DNA of 64,000 nt, taken from positions 434,001 to 498,000 of the forward strand of contig JAEBUN010000024.1 of NCBI GenBank assembly GCA_023014365.1. The letters are read 5' to 3'. Position 1 is the first letter of the stretch, and each line of letters starts with the position of its first letter. Below are positions 40,861 through 52,449 of the stretch, piece by piece. The notes below the pieces were generated by a model. The model was not told the DNA's origin and did not search any database. It was given only the letters and a program-made list of their open reading frames with translations. Both the position numbers and the translations under genes were made by a program. Source of the stretch: Lepiota brunneoincarnata. Lineage: Eukaryota; Basidiomycota; Agaricomycetes; Agaricales; Agaricaceae.

Positions 40861-43800
40861 CTAGAAGGCGGTCGTGAAATCTCGCGAAGCTTCCTGACTA
40901 AATATACCCTCTGGGGTTTCCGTATGCTCGACCTGCGGAAGTTGGTTTTTGAAGCGCCGGATAGCTTCCAGACGTGCATACCAGTTGGTTTTCACCTCGA
41001 TGCGAACGGTATCTTTTTGAGTCTGCGCAAAGACGGCGGCAAACCAGTCGGCCAACAAACTGAGCTGACGGATAAGCAAAGGTAGGTTCTCAGCCGAAAT
41101 GAGTTTGAAGTTGCCGACAGGGGCGAATTCTGTCATTCCGGGGGCTCGCTGAACAGTAACTTTGAAGGACTCGTTTTCGTGCAGGTTGTTTGAGAATGCT
41201 GCAATGGCGCCGAGGGAATGAGGCTCAATAACGATGTTGACGAACTGGAACTGAGTATTTAAGGTGTCGAAACGGTAGGGGACGCCAGAATCGTTCCAAA
41301 CGATCCTGACATAATCGTTGCCAATATGACGTTTTTTGAAATCGCAATGCGGGTCATGCGGATGGGGGGGCATCATGGTTGCCGTGTGATAAAGGATTTG
41401 GCCTATATCGTCCCACCATGCATATGCGTATTCTCCATCCTCATCAGGATCCAGCCCCCCAGCATATACATCAACTTGGCCACGTAGGTTGATCAAGCGA
41501 CCGAGACCTTCCAGAAAGCGTGTATAGGCAGGCGATCCATGTGTGTTGTTGAGGATCTCGCGCTCATCAGTTTGTCCGGGGGCAACGTACATGATACCAA
41601 CCTTGTGGGTGTCGATGACAGGGACCCGGTCCAGCATGGAAAGGAAGCGAGTCAAGCCAGGAGCGTCCTCCACTCTTCGGACGTCGGGGTTTCCGCATGG
41701 ATAGGAGGAGAGTTGAAGAACGAAGTAAGAAGGGTCCACTATCACATCTTTCCGCCTCTGAGAAGGCGCTGTTTTACTCCAGACATAGCCAGTAATAGGG
41801 TCTGGCCGTAGCGGTTCAGCAGAGCCGTCATCTCTAATCATAAGAGCTTCCCGCAACTCTTCCTTTCCCTAAGTATCAGCATGAGTACCGTGCTTGTAGC
41901 AAAAAAAAACACACCTCCTCTGGAGTCCTGAGCGCCTCGGGGATAGAGGCATCGCTAACACACAGCACCCTTGGGGGATTTCTGTCCAGCATAAGACCCG
42001 CGGGAATGGATAAAAGGTCCGGTGATACATCCCCCGGACCCACCATTGGCGCATTCTCAACCCGGCATATGAACTTTGAGAAGCCAGAAGGCCGTCTGGA
42101 GAGTACCTCAACCCATCCCATGCGTGGTAGCGTGCGGATGGTGATGACTGCGTTACCAACTAGCCAGGTCTTGGTCGGATGAGGAACATCAGAAGAACTC
42201 GGATCGGGTGGATCGCTAGAGGGATTCGTAACGATGTCGCTGAACGTGGAGGTTGTGGGGCGGGGGTCTGCAGACGCATAAGCGTAACGTGCGAGCCAAT
42301 CGAAGCAGACTTCGGTAGATCCATCTAAAGCTACACTGCCTTCATTGGCGAGCATCAATTGTCGGGTAATGTAAGGTATGTGTTTGGGGCGATCCGGCAA
42401 TTTGAGAGCGAGGAACCAAATATACACTGCCGAGTAGGACATGATCCGCACATACTGTGACAGTGCCCAAGACATCGTAGGTGAAGCACCGAGACGGTTA
42501 TAGTGCTGTAGGTATTGCAAGGCAACACCGAACACCATTTTGTAGTCCGCATCCGTAAAGTTGGCATAGAGAGCCGGGAGCGTTCCGACAATAGACAAGA
42601 AGCCCAGGATATGAACGGACATATTGGGGTTTGACATAATCTGCGAAAGCTTCTCGAGAATCCTTGACATGCATTTCGTCACTGATGACTGAAGCTCGAA
42701 TGCAGAAAGGGTGAGAGCGTGCAAGCAACATTTAATCGTCGACAGTTGGCCGTCAAGACCCTGTTGGAATACTTCGACTAGTAGGTGGCGCTGATTAGGT
42801 TCGAAACACATCCGATAGCTAGTCAGGACAGACAGTGTGTGGTGGGCCAACCCCTGAGCATCTCTCAACTTCAGCCCAGGTGGCCATGCCTCGACGTAAA
42901 ATCCCAGTTCTCCGTTTAATATTCCGGCGCATAAAACATTAAGTAGACGAGAAATCAGGGGGCGGCATAGCGGTCCACAGAACAGGTGCTTGTTGGCGAG
43001 TTGGGTCGGGAGGTGGCAGAGGACATAAGATAGCACCTCCCAGCTTGTTTCCCGCTCCAGAATACTGATGATGACTTTCAGATATTGAGAAACGGGGAGG
43101 ACGGTCCGACGATCGGGACCTTCTGGATCATATGAAATGAGAGCTTCGCTCGGAGTGTCCTACTTCGGCAATTACGAATGGCATCGATTCTGGGAAATAC
43201 CAGAGAGGTTCACGAGGTTTCCTGGTCGCTGCTACAGGGGATGCTCGTGCAGCAGCTCTTGAACGGCTCCGGCTAGCAGCCGAACGCGACAGACCACCCA
43301 CTCCTCGCCCTCTCGATGTCTGATGTTCTTCACGCTCCTGAGGAACCTTCGGTCGCGCCTTTCTGACCTCGTGATCATCGTCAGGATCCTCGATACTGCG
43401 CTCGACCGAAGGGAGGGATGAGCGGTTAATGAGACTGGAAAGCATGCCAACCAAACCACAACCATCGTAGTTTTTGTAGATAAAATAGACATTGTGGTCG
43501 CGATCTGCGCGCAAACGCATCAAGAACTGCAGTACGCTTACTCTGGCCCTGGCAGATTGACCTCTGCCAAGGACCTCGAGGAGCATTCCGTAGAGCCGAA
43601 TCGCAAGCTGGTGAAGTTGAGCCTCAAGAACATGGGGCGTAAATGCAAGCTGGCTGAAAGCGTTGATTATCGCTGAGACTGCAGAAACCACACGAGGAAG
43701 AAACGTAGGTTGGGGAGGAGGGCCCGAACTGGTCACCGATTCTAGGACATCTTCTGTAGCAGGAAGTTGGTTGGATTGGGAACGAGAAACACCGCCAGAA

Positions 43801-46462
43801 GCGAAGGATGAGAGGAGAGGACATGACAGATGGAATGGCAGACCCCTCTCTTTCTTTCCCGCCAGAATGAAACTCGGATTGCATGCGAGAAAGAACTGGA
43901 GAGACGATATTTGAGGAAGCAGAACCTAGCACAACAGGTGTGGAAGCCGTCTGGGTTTCACCAGATAAAGCAGAGTTTGTATCTTCAGTATCTTCTACCT
44001 CCTCAACGGATGGTTCAGAAGCAACTGTTTGGAGCAGAGTGATGAGACTCTCAACCTCATCTGCCCCTTGCTCCTCACTTTGTAAAGTTTCTATAGCCCG
44101 AAGAACAATCTCGTCGCCAAGGATCCTCCACATGACATCACCATCCTCACTATCGGCCTCTGGAGCTCCAACCCACTTTTCACAAAGTCTGAACACGAGA
44201 TCGGCCAATGGACGGCGATACGCTTTCATGTCTTTCACACTCTCAAAAACAACCGCGAGAGCCTTCATAACTGCACACCTCGTCAAGGGACGCTGAGAGC
44301 TTATAACTGTTGGGTTTTTGAAAAGGTTTCCCCAGTTGGTCAACCAGTCTGGAGAGGTGGGTGAGAGATCGTGTTGTTCTAACATCAGTGTCGGAATTCG
44401 CGCGGTGTCCTTATCAGCCAGGTTATTGGCGATGGAAATGAGTGTTGCCGAGATGAGTGGGCCGAGGTTACTCGTGTAATCCCTTGCAAGTAAAGATGTG
44501 ATGGATTTGAGTAGTGGGGTTGGCGCGCCCGCAGGATTTTCTAATGGTATGATAAATGGAGAGCCATCTGGATTCCTGATTATCGAATAGATCAGTAACA
44601 GACCAAGACTTTAGGTATATTGCTCGCCTCAAAGGTAGGATATAACCAGAAAGACTATATAGAGTCTCTCCTACGATCGTCGCTTCCTCGTCGCTCAAGC
44701 CCGAATCATCCTCCTCCCGAGAGTCTGCTTCCTGGAGAATATCTTTGAGCAGCCCCGCAGCTTCCTCCAGGATTTTGTCGGCACTTTGACGCTCTCTGTC
44801 CCAATTCTCTTTCAGCCTCTCTTTGTCATGGACAACATGGAGGGTGTGCGGCCCTTCGCCGATCCAAATCACCCATTCACCCACACTCGCCGCCAAAACA
44901 CTACCAATCCGCCGAGTATCCCAGCCACTCGCGACGGATCCAATTCCTATACCCGCATTCATTCCATAATCATCTCTTGGCCAAGCCCTCTCCATCAAAT
45001 CTTGTTCTACGTCAATATGTGAAGGTGCGCCGGTATACGAGTATCCAACAGAAGTTTCACGCAAAATGTACGCGCGGGCGAGCCTTGTGATAAGGGTCCG
45101 CCGGACATGGTTGCGCAGCATGCGGTAAGCTCCGAACGAGGTCAACATACCAAGCTGCAGAGACTCCCAAGGGATCTCGCGTGGCGCCTCCCGTAGAGTG
45201 TCAACATCACTCTCCTGTTGTGACGTTTCCGCGCTATCCGTCTCAATTTGATCACTTCTAGGAAATTTCGGGAGGAGGAATTGTTTCAAGATGAGCATAC
45301 ATGCCGCTGAGTAAGGACCTGAATAGATTGAACTTAAAGTCTCCATGACCTTGTCCTCCAACGAGGGCTTTTTGCGCGGATGAGGAAGAACCGTGAGGCG
45401 CGGAAGAGGAGATGCGGAAAATGCAAGAGCACGGAACAGAAGCGACAAGATATCCCCTAGAAACGGCGGAGATAGCGATTTAATTTGTGTCTGGAGATAA
45501 TCAAGATATATGGTGATAGCGATTTCTGCTGGATGTTTATATGCGTTCTGAGGTTGGACAGAAGAAATGCTGGGTGTGGTTGGAGAGGAAAGGGAATTAG
45601 TCGAAAGCGAAGACGGATTGCGCCGATGGCCAAGGCCCGACCTTGACTGCACGTTTGGCGATAAAGAGTCTGATGATGCCAAAAACTTGTCTGAGGCGTA
45701 GGAATCCTCAGGAGAGGTAATTGAGCGGTCCACGAGGCTACCATAAAATTGAATCATAAGACAGATTGTCTCTTCTGGTAGTCGGGCGATATTATCAGGT
45801 TTTTTCAGAATATCGGATAAGAACTTGACCAGGACATCAACGCTCCTCTCCCTCTCCGCTCTTTCCCCTCGATCTAATCCAACATCGTTTCTCGGCAAGC
45901 CTTCAAATGCTCCCTCTATCCACCACTTGATGATGCTGACCAGGGCAGTCTCGATACCAACGATGTCAGCGCCGTACTTCGTCAGGGCTCGCATGGCCTT
46001 GAACCTTGGCTCCCAAAGGTCCATTGCCCATGGCAGATTTGATCCCAGAAATAAGGAGAAGAATGACAGACGGTCAGCTGTTTCGACTCCAACAGCCTCA
46101 TGATTTTCCCAGTAAGAAGCGAGGATATCAAACCCAGCAGCTTGGAAGGACAGTGGACCGTTAACGTCGCAGAGGGACGAGAGGATTGAACTGATGACAG
46201 CGCAGCGAGGTAGTGGCGATGCGGTCACCAAAAGTGCCGCAAGAGCACGAGCGTGCGCGAGGCTTGGGACAGCTGGAGGCTTGAGAGCCTCAATCAGAGC
46301 ATCGAGCGAGAGTGGCTGCTGAGCCACTGGTGGCATATTAATTGGGGGAGGGGTGGTATTTCCAGACTTGTTCCTGCGCCATCCGAATGACGGAAAAGAG
46401 GTTGTGTTCGCCCGTTGGCGAGACTTTCCGAATGCACTTGCATCCTGCTGCTGCCGGGACAT
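40861..46462 (-). CDS. Tuberin (TSC2) homologue, Rheb-type RapGAP
   Basis: A long minus-strand gene, ATG 46462 (MSRQQQDASAFGKSRQ), stop 40861-40863, about 1,700 residues in five or more exons. The N-terminal two thirds are alpha-helical repeats with tuberin character (LEALIKP-type start, LILRNHVRRTLITRLAR). The C-terminal RapGAP domain is unmistakable: HKVGIMYVAPGQTDEREIL, FLEGLGRLINLRGQVDVYAGG, and the catalytic Asn-thumb helix KRHIGNDYVRIVWNDSG, then FQFVNIVIEPHS. It should switch off Rheb and restrain TORC1 in response to nutrients. A conserved joint (RAIYLK to NPDGSPFIIPLEN) requires removing only 28 or 34 nt at 44,576-44,609. Between the central exons (about 43,740-43,860) the frame changes, and I could not place the intron exactly. 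Confidence 0.9.
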
Positions 46463-46752
46463 TCACAGATGGCTGCTGGTAAGAGATATTAGTGTGCTGA
46501 TCAGCACTGCAGTGAAACTGTGACATTAAATAAAATAAACTAACGCGTTCCACGGCTCGGGGTTTACTGTGGGACGAAAGAGCAGGATGAGTTGTGATTG
46601 TATGTAGCTGTGGTTGGAGAGCGAACACTAATCATTTCAGGTACTGACACGAGAGCTATGACACGTGACAAAACGTCATATTGCTTGTGCTAAAGAGTGA
46701 ATATATATTCGAACAGTCCAATGACGAAACTACTCAAATACGCAAAATAAAA

Positions 46753-47551
46753 CTATATCTTGCACCATCCATCACTGTCTTGGATGTAATTCACACTACC
46801 GTCAGGTTGGGTCTGCCCACCAGTGTTGGTGGCATCCGCCGCAGTGTGGCAGCCACGGAAAAGGGAGCAAGTGAGTTGGGGACTTCCACCCTATCACGTA
46901 GCTTTTTAGCGGTTCTGCTGACATTACAGGAAGACTGGGTTCATTACCTTTCCATTGACATCATGATAGGCTGTGAGAATTATCTGCTCAGTAAACTATC
47001 CAAACTACCACCGAGCTTACTCACTGTTTGCAAACTTGCAGTCTTCAATCGAGTTGCACATGGCCTTGCAATCTAGGAGTCGAATTATATAGAGCTCGCG
47101 CTCGGAGCTTGACTGATGGCTCATACGCACCATCGACCGTGTCAACGAGTCCAAAGGTTATATAGTCGCCAGCTTGCGTCGCCCCAGTGAGGTCGGAGAA
47201 AGTCTGGGTATAGCCATCCGAAGGTTGGGGGGTTGGCGGCTTAACTGGGCATTTCAAACCGTAACGTCGGGATTTTAAGAATTTGCAGATGGGCTAAAGG
47301 TAAGTGTTTAGCATCTGGCATTCACAAAGTGAGGGATCTCGACTTACACCAACAAGACATGTCAGTTTGCGATGACGCTCCGGATTTTTTCCAAAGTACC
47401 AGCCCGGATGACTGTGAGGCTCCCATGGACGAACTGGCGCGCCATAATGGTGTTGCTTCGTCAAGTGCTCCCATTTAGGATCCCGAGGATTAGGCGAGGC
47501 GACAACTACAGAGCTGGCCGTAAGCGCAGTAAAGAGTATGGCAAGGCGCAT
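46753..47551 (-). CDS. Small secreted cysteine-rich protein
   Basis: Five exons (47551-47348, 47293-47131, 47072-47025, 46970-46948, 46890-46753), total 191 residues. All joints keep frame with GT-AG borders. A signal peptide is clear (MRLAILFTALTASSVVVASP). The mature part has a His/Pro-rich stretch, then CKFLKSRRYGLKC. The conserved C-terminal module reads ATQAGDYITFGLVDTVD-DCKAMCNSIEDCKFANTYHDV, then NGKGGSPQLTCSLFRGCHTA and NYIQDSDGWCKI. This module is familiar from secreted proteins of mushroom-forming fungi, but its function is unknown to me. Exon 4 is only 23 nt. A TATAAAAA box lies about 75 nt upstream of the ATG. It may act at the cell surface or in the host-fungus interface. Confidence 0.8.
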
Positions 47552-47625
47552 TCTGATTCTGAACAATTGTGCGTGCTGGGGAGAGCCCAAGTGGAGTGGG
47601 TTGGGATGTTAGCTGTCCTGCGTTC

Positions 47626-47634
47626 ATTTTTATA
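47626..47634 (-). promoter_or_regulatory. TATA box of the secreted-protein gene
   Basis: On the minus strand this reads TATAAAAAT, roughly 75 nt upstream of the ATG at 47551. That fits a strongly regulated secretory gene. Confidence 0.55.
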
Positions 47635-48521
47635 CCCGCCCCGCGTATTTGGAGGGGTGAGAATGGAGAAACCAACCGCCGTGGGCAGAAGGGATGAAAA
47701 TTCCCCCCCTGAATTACCTACGGGATATGTACGTTACCAATCGACAGGATGTCCCGACGGAGTGTTTGTCTTCCCAAGTCCCTGGAAGAGTACGTATAAC
47801 ATTGTTTGAACAAGGGAAGGATGAATCCAACACAAAGCTCGCTCCGAATGCTACTGATTACCGTGCAAGCCCCGAGGGCTTCTACGGAATGTTACACTTG
47901 CCCCCTTGGCACGAAAACCAGTGAACCTACGATAGTATCAAGGGTTTCTTGGAACACCAGGACCCATCAGACGCACGAGCCAATTACATCGTACAAGACC
48001 GTGCCTCGGGCTTTCGGAATGGGATGGTCGACTAAATTGGATAGGCACGAACCGCGGAAGATCCCTTGTTGTACATAGTCCCACTTGGCACAGTCCCTTG
48101 ATCACAAGAGGGGCACGTTACGGCATGTCGCGTCGACTTTTGAATCAGCATTCCTGGCCCGACTCGCACAAATCAAGGACAGCACTTCTAAGCCGACGAA
48201 ACGTCAATACGTATTATAATGACAAGAAGCTGACTGCGAAACGTTCTGTCAGACATGTGAGACAGCTGCAAGAATTTCATCAAATTTCTTTGTTGATTAC
48301 GGCGAAATGGATTGATTTTCTTACGTGGCACGGCCAAAGGCAACCATGGTTGAAAACAAACCGAGAAGGGTCGATGAGCATCCAGAAAAACATTGCAAAA
48401 GCATGACAGTTGATGTGGGGAGAATGAGAGGACATGAATTATGTCAATAGTCCAATCACGGGGAAATCGCGTGAAAAAAAGGGGGCGCGTACAAGGTGTA
48501 GGCAGCTGCAGAAAGCGAGAA
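47635..48521. other. Intergenic region without recognised gene
   Basis: Only short ORFs with no domain, intron pattern or codon signature are present. It separates two minus-strand genes and should hold the promoter of the secreted-protein gene and the 3' end of the permease gene. Confidence 0.5.
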
Positions 48522-51004
48522 TTAGCCTAGAGTCGAGGTCCTAAGAATCACTCCATCAAGGACACCGTTCAATTTCACACCTATGCATGGTCGGTAATAG
48601 TAAGCCATCGGCATTATTGTGCACAAAAGATGAGGCTTGTACCCAGTGTTCACCACATCGTCAATTTTCCGATTTCGCGCTGACAAAAGAAGCCACACCA
48701 CTTGCGAAGTTGTGATCGCGGGGAACAGGTATATTGCTATGAAAAAGCCAAATACATTGATGGGGCCCGAGATTCGTTCAGCCTCTGCCATCACCCAAGT
48801 CCTTGCTTTCTTCAAGTATACCCTCAGATTGTTTCGAGGGGGTACTGTCGATATCGTCGCCATAAATACTTTTGTCAACAAATGTCCCCGTGGGAGGGAA
48901 GCAGGTTGACAGGATCCAATGAACAGAGCCAGCAACAAAGAACTGCAACGACGTGTTATGAGCAAGATGAGCCCAATACAAACCTGGTTCATATCTTACA
49001 CCGAATAACCAGGAAATGTTGAATAAAAAAGAAGCGTTTCCAACGAAAATGTTAGGGTTGATGTCGTGGATAAGGCCAGGCATGTTCGGCGTCACCGAGA
49101 AAATAAGTGCAACGAGAGCGCGCCAGTTCTGAAGAACTCTCTTAATCAAAATTTTGTAATTGAGAGAACGCATGCTTACAACTCCCTTCCAATACCTGTA
49201 CCTACCGCGAGGATCGTACATAGCAGGAACATCCACCTTGCATTTACGAACCAACCAGTACTGCAGCTAGCATTAGTATTTCATGACACGGAGACGGACT
49301 TGCAGCCTACATCAACCACCATACTTTAGCGCAGACAATGAGAACGAGTCACCAAAAAGAACCAGGACAGGACATACATAGCGGCAAAGGGACCCAAGAA
49401 GACAGTGTATCCACTCATGAAACTGAGAAACCCCGGAGCAGAAGCCAAGATCTCCCAAGGACACAAAACCCAACCGCCGAGGATGGCGCAGATAACTTGG
49501 CCCCTCTTGATATTGATATATCGGGGGAGAAGAGCCGCTATATCGTTCGCAGCACTCAAACTATTGGCAGATATATTCGTCCCGAGCGTAGCGAGCATGA
49601 AAGCAAAGGAAGCAAAGAATGCAGCAGCGCGGTTGTCCCATCTGTCAATAAAATGGAGAGGATCCCAAAGAACTTCGCCATACAAGGTTTCACCGGCAGA
49701 GGTTACCGCAATCCCTAGAAATTTGTTAAACAGACAAGAGGCTAAAGACTCCAACCTAAATATCTTACCTATGAAGCCAGCAAGGGTGAAGATAGTCGGA
49801 ATGATGATCAATTGGATATATTGACTACAGACATGTGAGTTGTCGTTTGTACGCGGGGAAGGAAACCAACGAACGCTCGTTCATTCTTTGCATAGCGCTT
49901 CACGGGCACGGTAAGCAGATCGCTTATTTATATATAACGATGCTCACAGTGAAGTCGGGAATGTTGACAGCCAGCGTTGCATAGATCCCAAATGCACTAT
50001 TGAGGGCACCAAGCCACGCCCAGCTCAAACTAGCACCACTGAGTCCTGTACGTCTCTGCTCTAAGCTCACACCCGGAGGAACTTTGACGAAGGCCCAGAT
50101 CAACATAGCCAGCCAAGCTGCCGGAACGATGATGGCTTTGGCAGTGAACAGATGTCGAATCTTCTGAGGAGATACGAGCAAGAAAGGTAGTTGGATCAGC
50201 CAGTACAAAAAGTAACACATGATCCCTTGAGTGGACGGTCAGCGTGACGGCTTGAGGACGCTAAAAATAAGTAAGGCTTGCCGACGGTGGTAATGTTTGA
50301 GTCTTTAGGTAAGTGATTGGGGATGTGAGCCGTCGAGGGCCAGATGGCCTTGAGCATCTGATACGTGGATTCTGAGCCAATATACGTCTGATACCGAGGG
50401 TAAAGTACAAGGAGGATATCAGCACACATACAGCAGACAAGAAACGGAAACCGCACCTGAATCCCAAACCAGAACATCGCAAGGACGGCACGGCTGATAA
50501 CACTGAAGTAGCTCAGCCAGAACCCAAACGAGATACGACTTATAACTGGAAAAGCAACATGCAGACGCGCGCCAATTGTTCCGTTTAAAACGATGACAAT
50601 CTAATTGCCACCTGTCAAGAGCCCCATCGCCTATCTGTGGGGAACTACTTACAGCAATGATGACATGTCCAACCGCAATGGCGGGTAGCGCTTGCCTCCA
50701 AGACAGTCCCACGGCCAACATCGAACTGGCCAACTGCCAGGCGGCAGCATTAGCAGCATCCGATACCCAGTATGCGATGTAGTTCCAAGTTGACCACGTC
50801 CTGCCGTGTTGGGGTACGGGGTCCATATCTTTGTTGCTCCATCGTGAATTAGGACCAAATTTGGATGCCCCAGGTTGTTCCAAAGACCATGTTGACAACC
50901 TGCAGTAACTTGCTAGCCGTTGCATCTATGAGGCAGGTTGAAGCGGAGGCGAACGAGGATAAGCGCCGCTTTAGGAACCCGAAAGAGCCCAAGGTCACCG
51001 ACAT
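48522..51004 (-). CDS. NCS1-family nucleobase/allantoin-type permease
   Basis: A multi-exon minus-strand gene. The likely start is MSVTLGSFGFLKRRL (51004), the stop 48522-48524. NCS1 landmarks: NKDMDPVPQHGRTWSTWNY then YWVSDAANAAAWQLASSML (start of TM1-2), VLNGTIGARLHVAFPV, SRISFGFWLSYFSVISRA, LGALNSAFGIYATLAVNIPD, then a long stretch FASFAFMLATLGTNISANS, RGQVICAILGGWVLCPWEIL and SGYTVFLGPFAAMYV. About 12 membrane segments are expected. The family imports uracil, uridine, allantoin, cytosine or thiamine-like solutes by cation symport. The substrate cannot be read from sequence alone. The N-terminal exon joint (SKLLQ to EQPG) is inferred. Confidence 0.85.
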
Positions 51005-51013
51005 GTACCACAT

Positions 51014-51894
51014 GGATGCATGATGGTGCTTCGGCGCGATCAACTCATGGCCCCATTCACCCTGAGGCGTAAATTGAGGCAAAAATAACGGTACATAAAA
51101 TCCCAGGTTGACTGGACTCTCCTGACTTATTTCTCTCACTGAGAGACAGGTGTCGACCAGAAACGAAACGAAACTTCGGCGTGCCAGATAACGACGAGAT
51201 AACGGTGAGATGGCCACAAAGGGCAAACAGTAGGCGGGTTTCCATCTTTAGCGACGTCATGCATTTCCTGCTCGAGTTACAGCCGTATGTAATTCTAATA
51301 CCTGCGGTTAAGACCAAAGGCCTCCCCGTTCTGATAACCCCAGAGGGGGCGTTACGGAGCAATATCTTACATGGTGGGCAATGAAGAAGAAACAATTTAT
51401 AGAGAAACATTACCACCTGCTCCCGTTGAAGACTTGTTTCGATCCTTTCCCAGGCCCACAAATGCATTCTCGCATGTGACCGGAAAATATATGAAGAAGG
51501 ACGTTCTTATCTTCGTGGGCAAGAAAGCGAACATCTATTCTGATAGAATCGATTATGGATTTTAACGGGAACTTGGTCCAGTGCCTCGAGCGTTCCCGTT
51601 CCAGCAACCGGTACCAGTAAAGTAAAGATATGTGAACGATATAAAATTGAGAACTAGTCTCAGGGCTGAACCATGCTGATGCAGCTACATCCAATTACCG
51701 GAAAGTGAGCAAATTCAAGAGGACTCGGGTTTGTTTCATGGGCAAGAGCAATCCGATATCATTGGTGTTGGATAGACTCAGTTCCAGGCACAAAACCCGC
51801 GGGGGCTCCAATCATTTACTTCGTAGACTTATTCGCCACTTGTGGCTCACTCCGTCTCTTATGGCACTTTCAATCTGATATCCTACAGTCTCCT
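51014..51894. other. Upstream region of the permease gene, no gene recognised
   Basis: Short ORFs here are out of frame with the permease and have no domain. It probably holds the permease promoter. Confidence 0.4.
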
Positions 51895-52026
51895 AATAGG
51901 GGGAGTCAGAGTGACCGGTGAAGGGCCGGTTTTGGTGTCGGTCAAGGGTTCGATGTCGGCGTCAATTTTGGGTCCCATACCGTGGTGCATGGCCCTTGAC
52001 CGGCCACTCTGACTCCCCCCCCTATT
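51895..52026. repeat. MITE-like 132-bp foldback element
   Basis: The ends are inverted: AATAGGGGGAGTCAGAGTG...GAAGGGCC on the left and GGCCCTTG...CACTCTGACTCCCCCCCCTATT on the right. The arms are about 36 nt with a central loop, and there is no coding capacity. A target duplication is not certain. It sits between the permease and amidohydrolase promoters/terminators. Confidence 0.65.
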
Positions 52027-52449
52027 GTTGTCCCGGGCTCGCTGTGCCGGCACACCAACGCGGCATGGGACGGTGTTGTTACTGGAGTGACAACAGTGAG
52101 CTGCCGTGATATTTGTCTCATATCATCGCGTCTTATTTTCGTTTTGTTTCTGGTCGAGGCCTGAGGGCGTACCTACAATAAACGAAATAGTGGCCAATAT
52201 TGTTAGACTCAGACTACAACCCATATACATCAACCACAACCGAGTAGCATCGGCGTGGGTAGCCTGAATGCTTGTCATTGATCTCGATTAATTTCTAGTG
52301 ATTGGTTGATTGCCAGAGGTACCAACGGGGAAAGTTGCATAAAAAGAGCTGAGATACACCGACAGCCTCTCCGATAATTTTGTTCACTATAGAAATTTCT
52401 AGCGGGTGGCTGAAAGCCCCCATTTAGTGACATGGTATGTCTTTGCAGA
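52027..52449. other. Intergenic region downstream of the amidohydrolase gene
   Basis: I see no gene. This should contain the 3' untranslated region of the amidohydrolase. Confidence 0.4.

Noticed and set aside
46681..47076. 131-codon plus-strand ORF
   Set aside because: It is the shadow of exons 3-5 of the minus-strand secreted-protein gene.
51057..51694. ORFs upstream of the permease as extra exons
   Set aside because: They give no NCS1-like sequence, and the frame does not join cleanly to the first supported exon.
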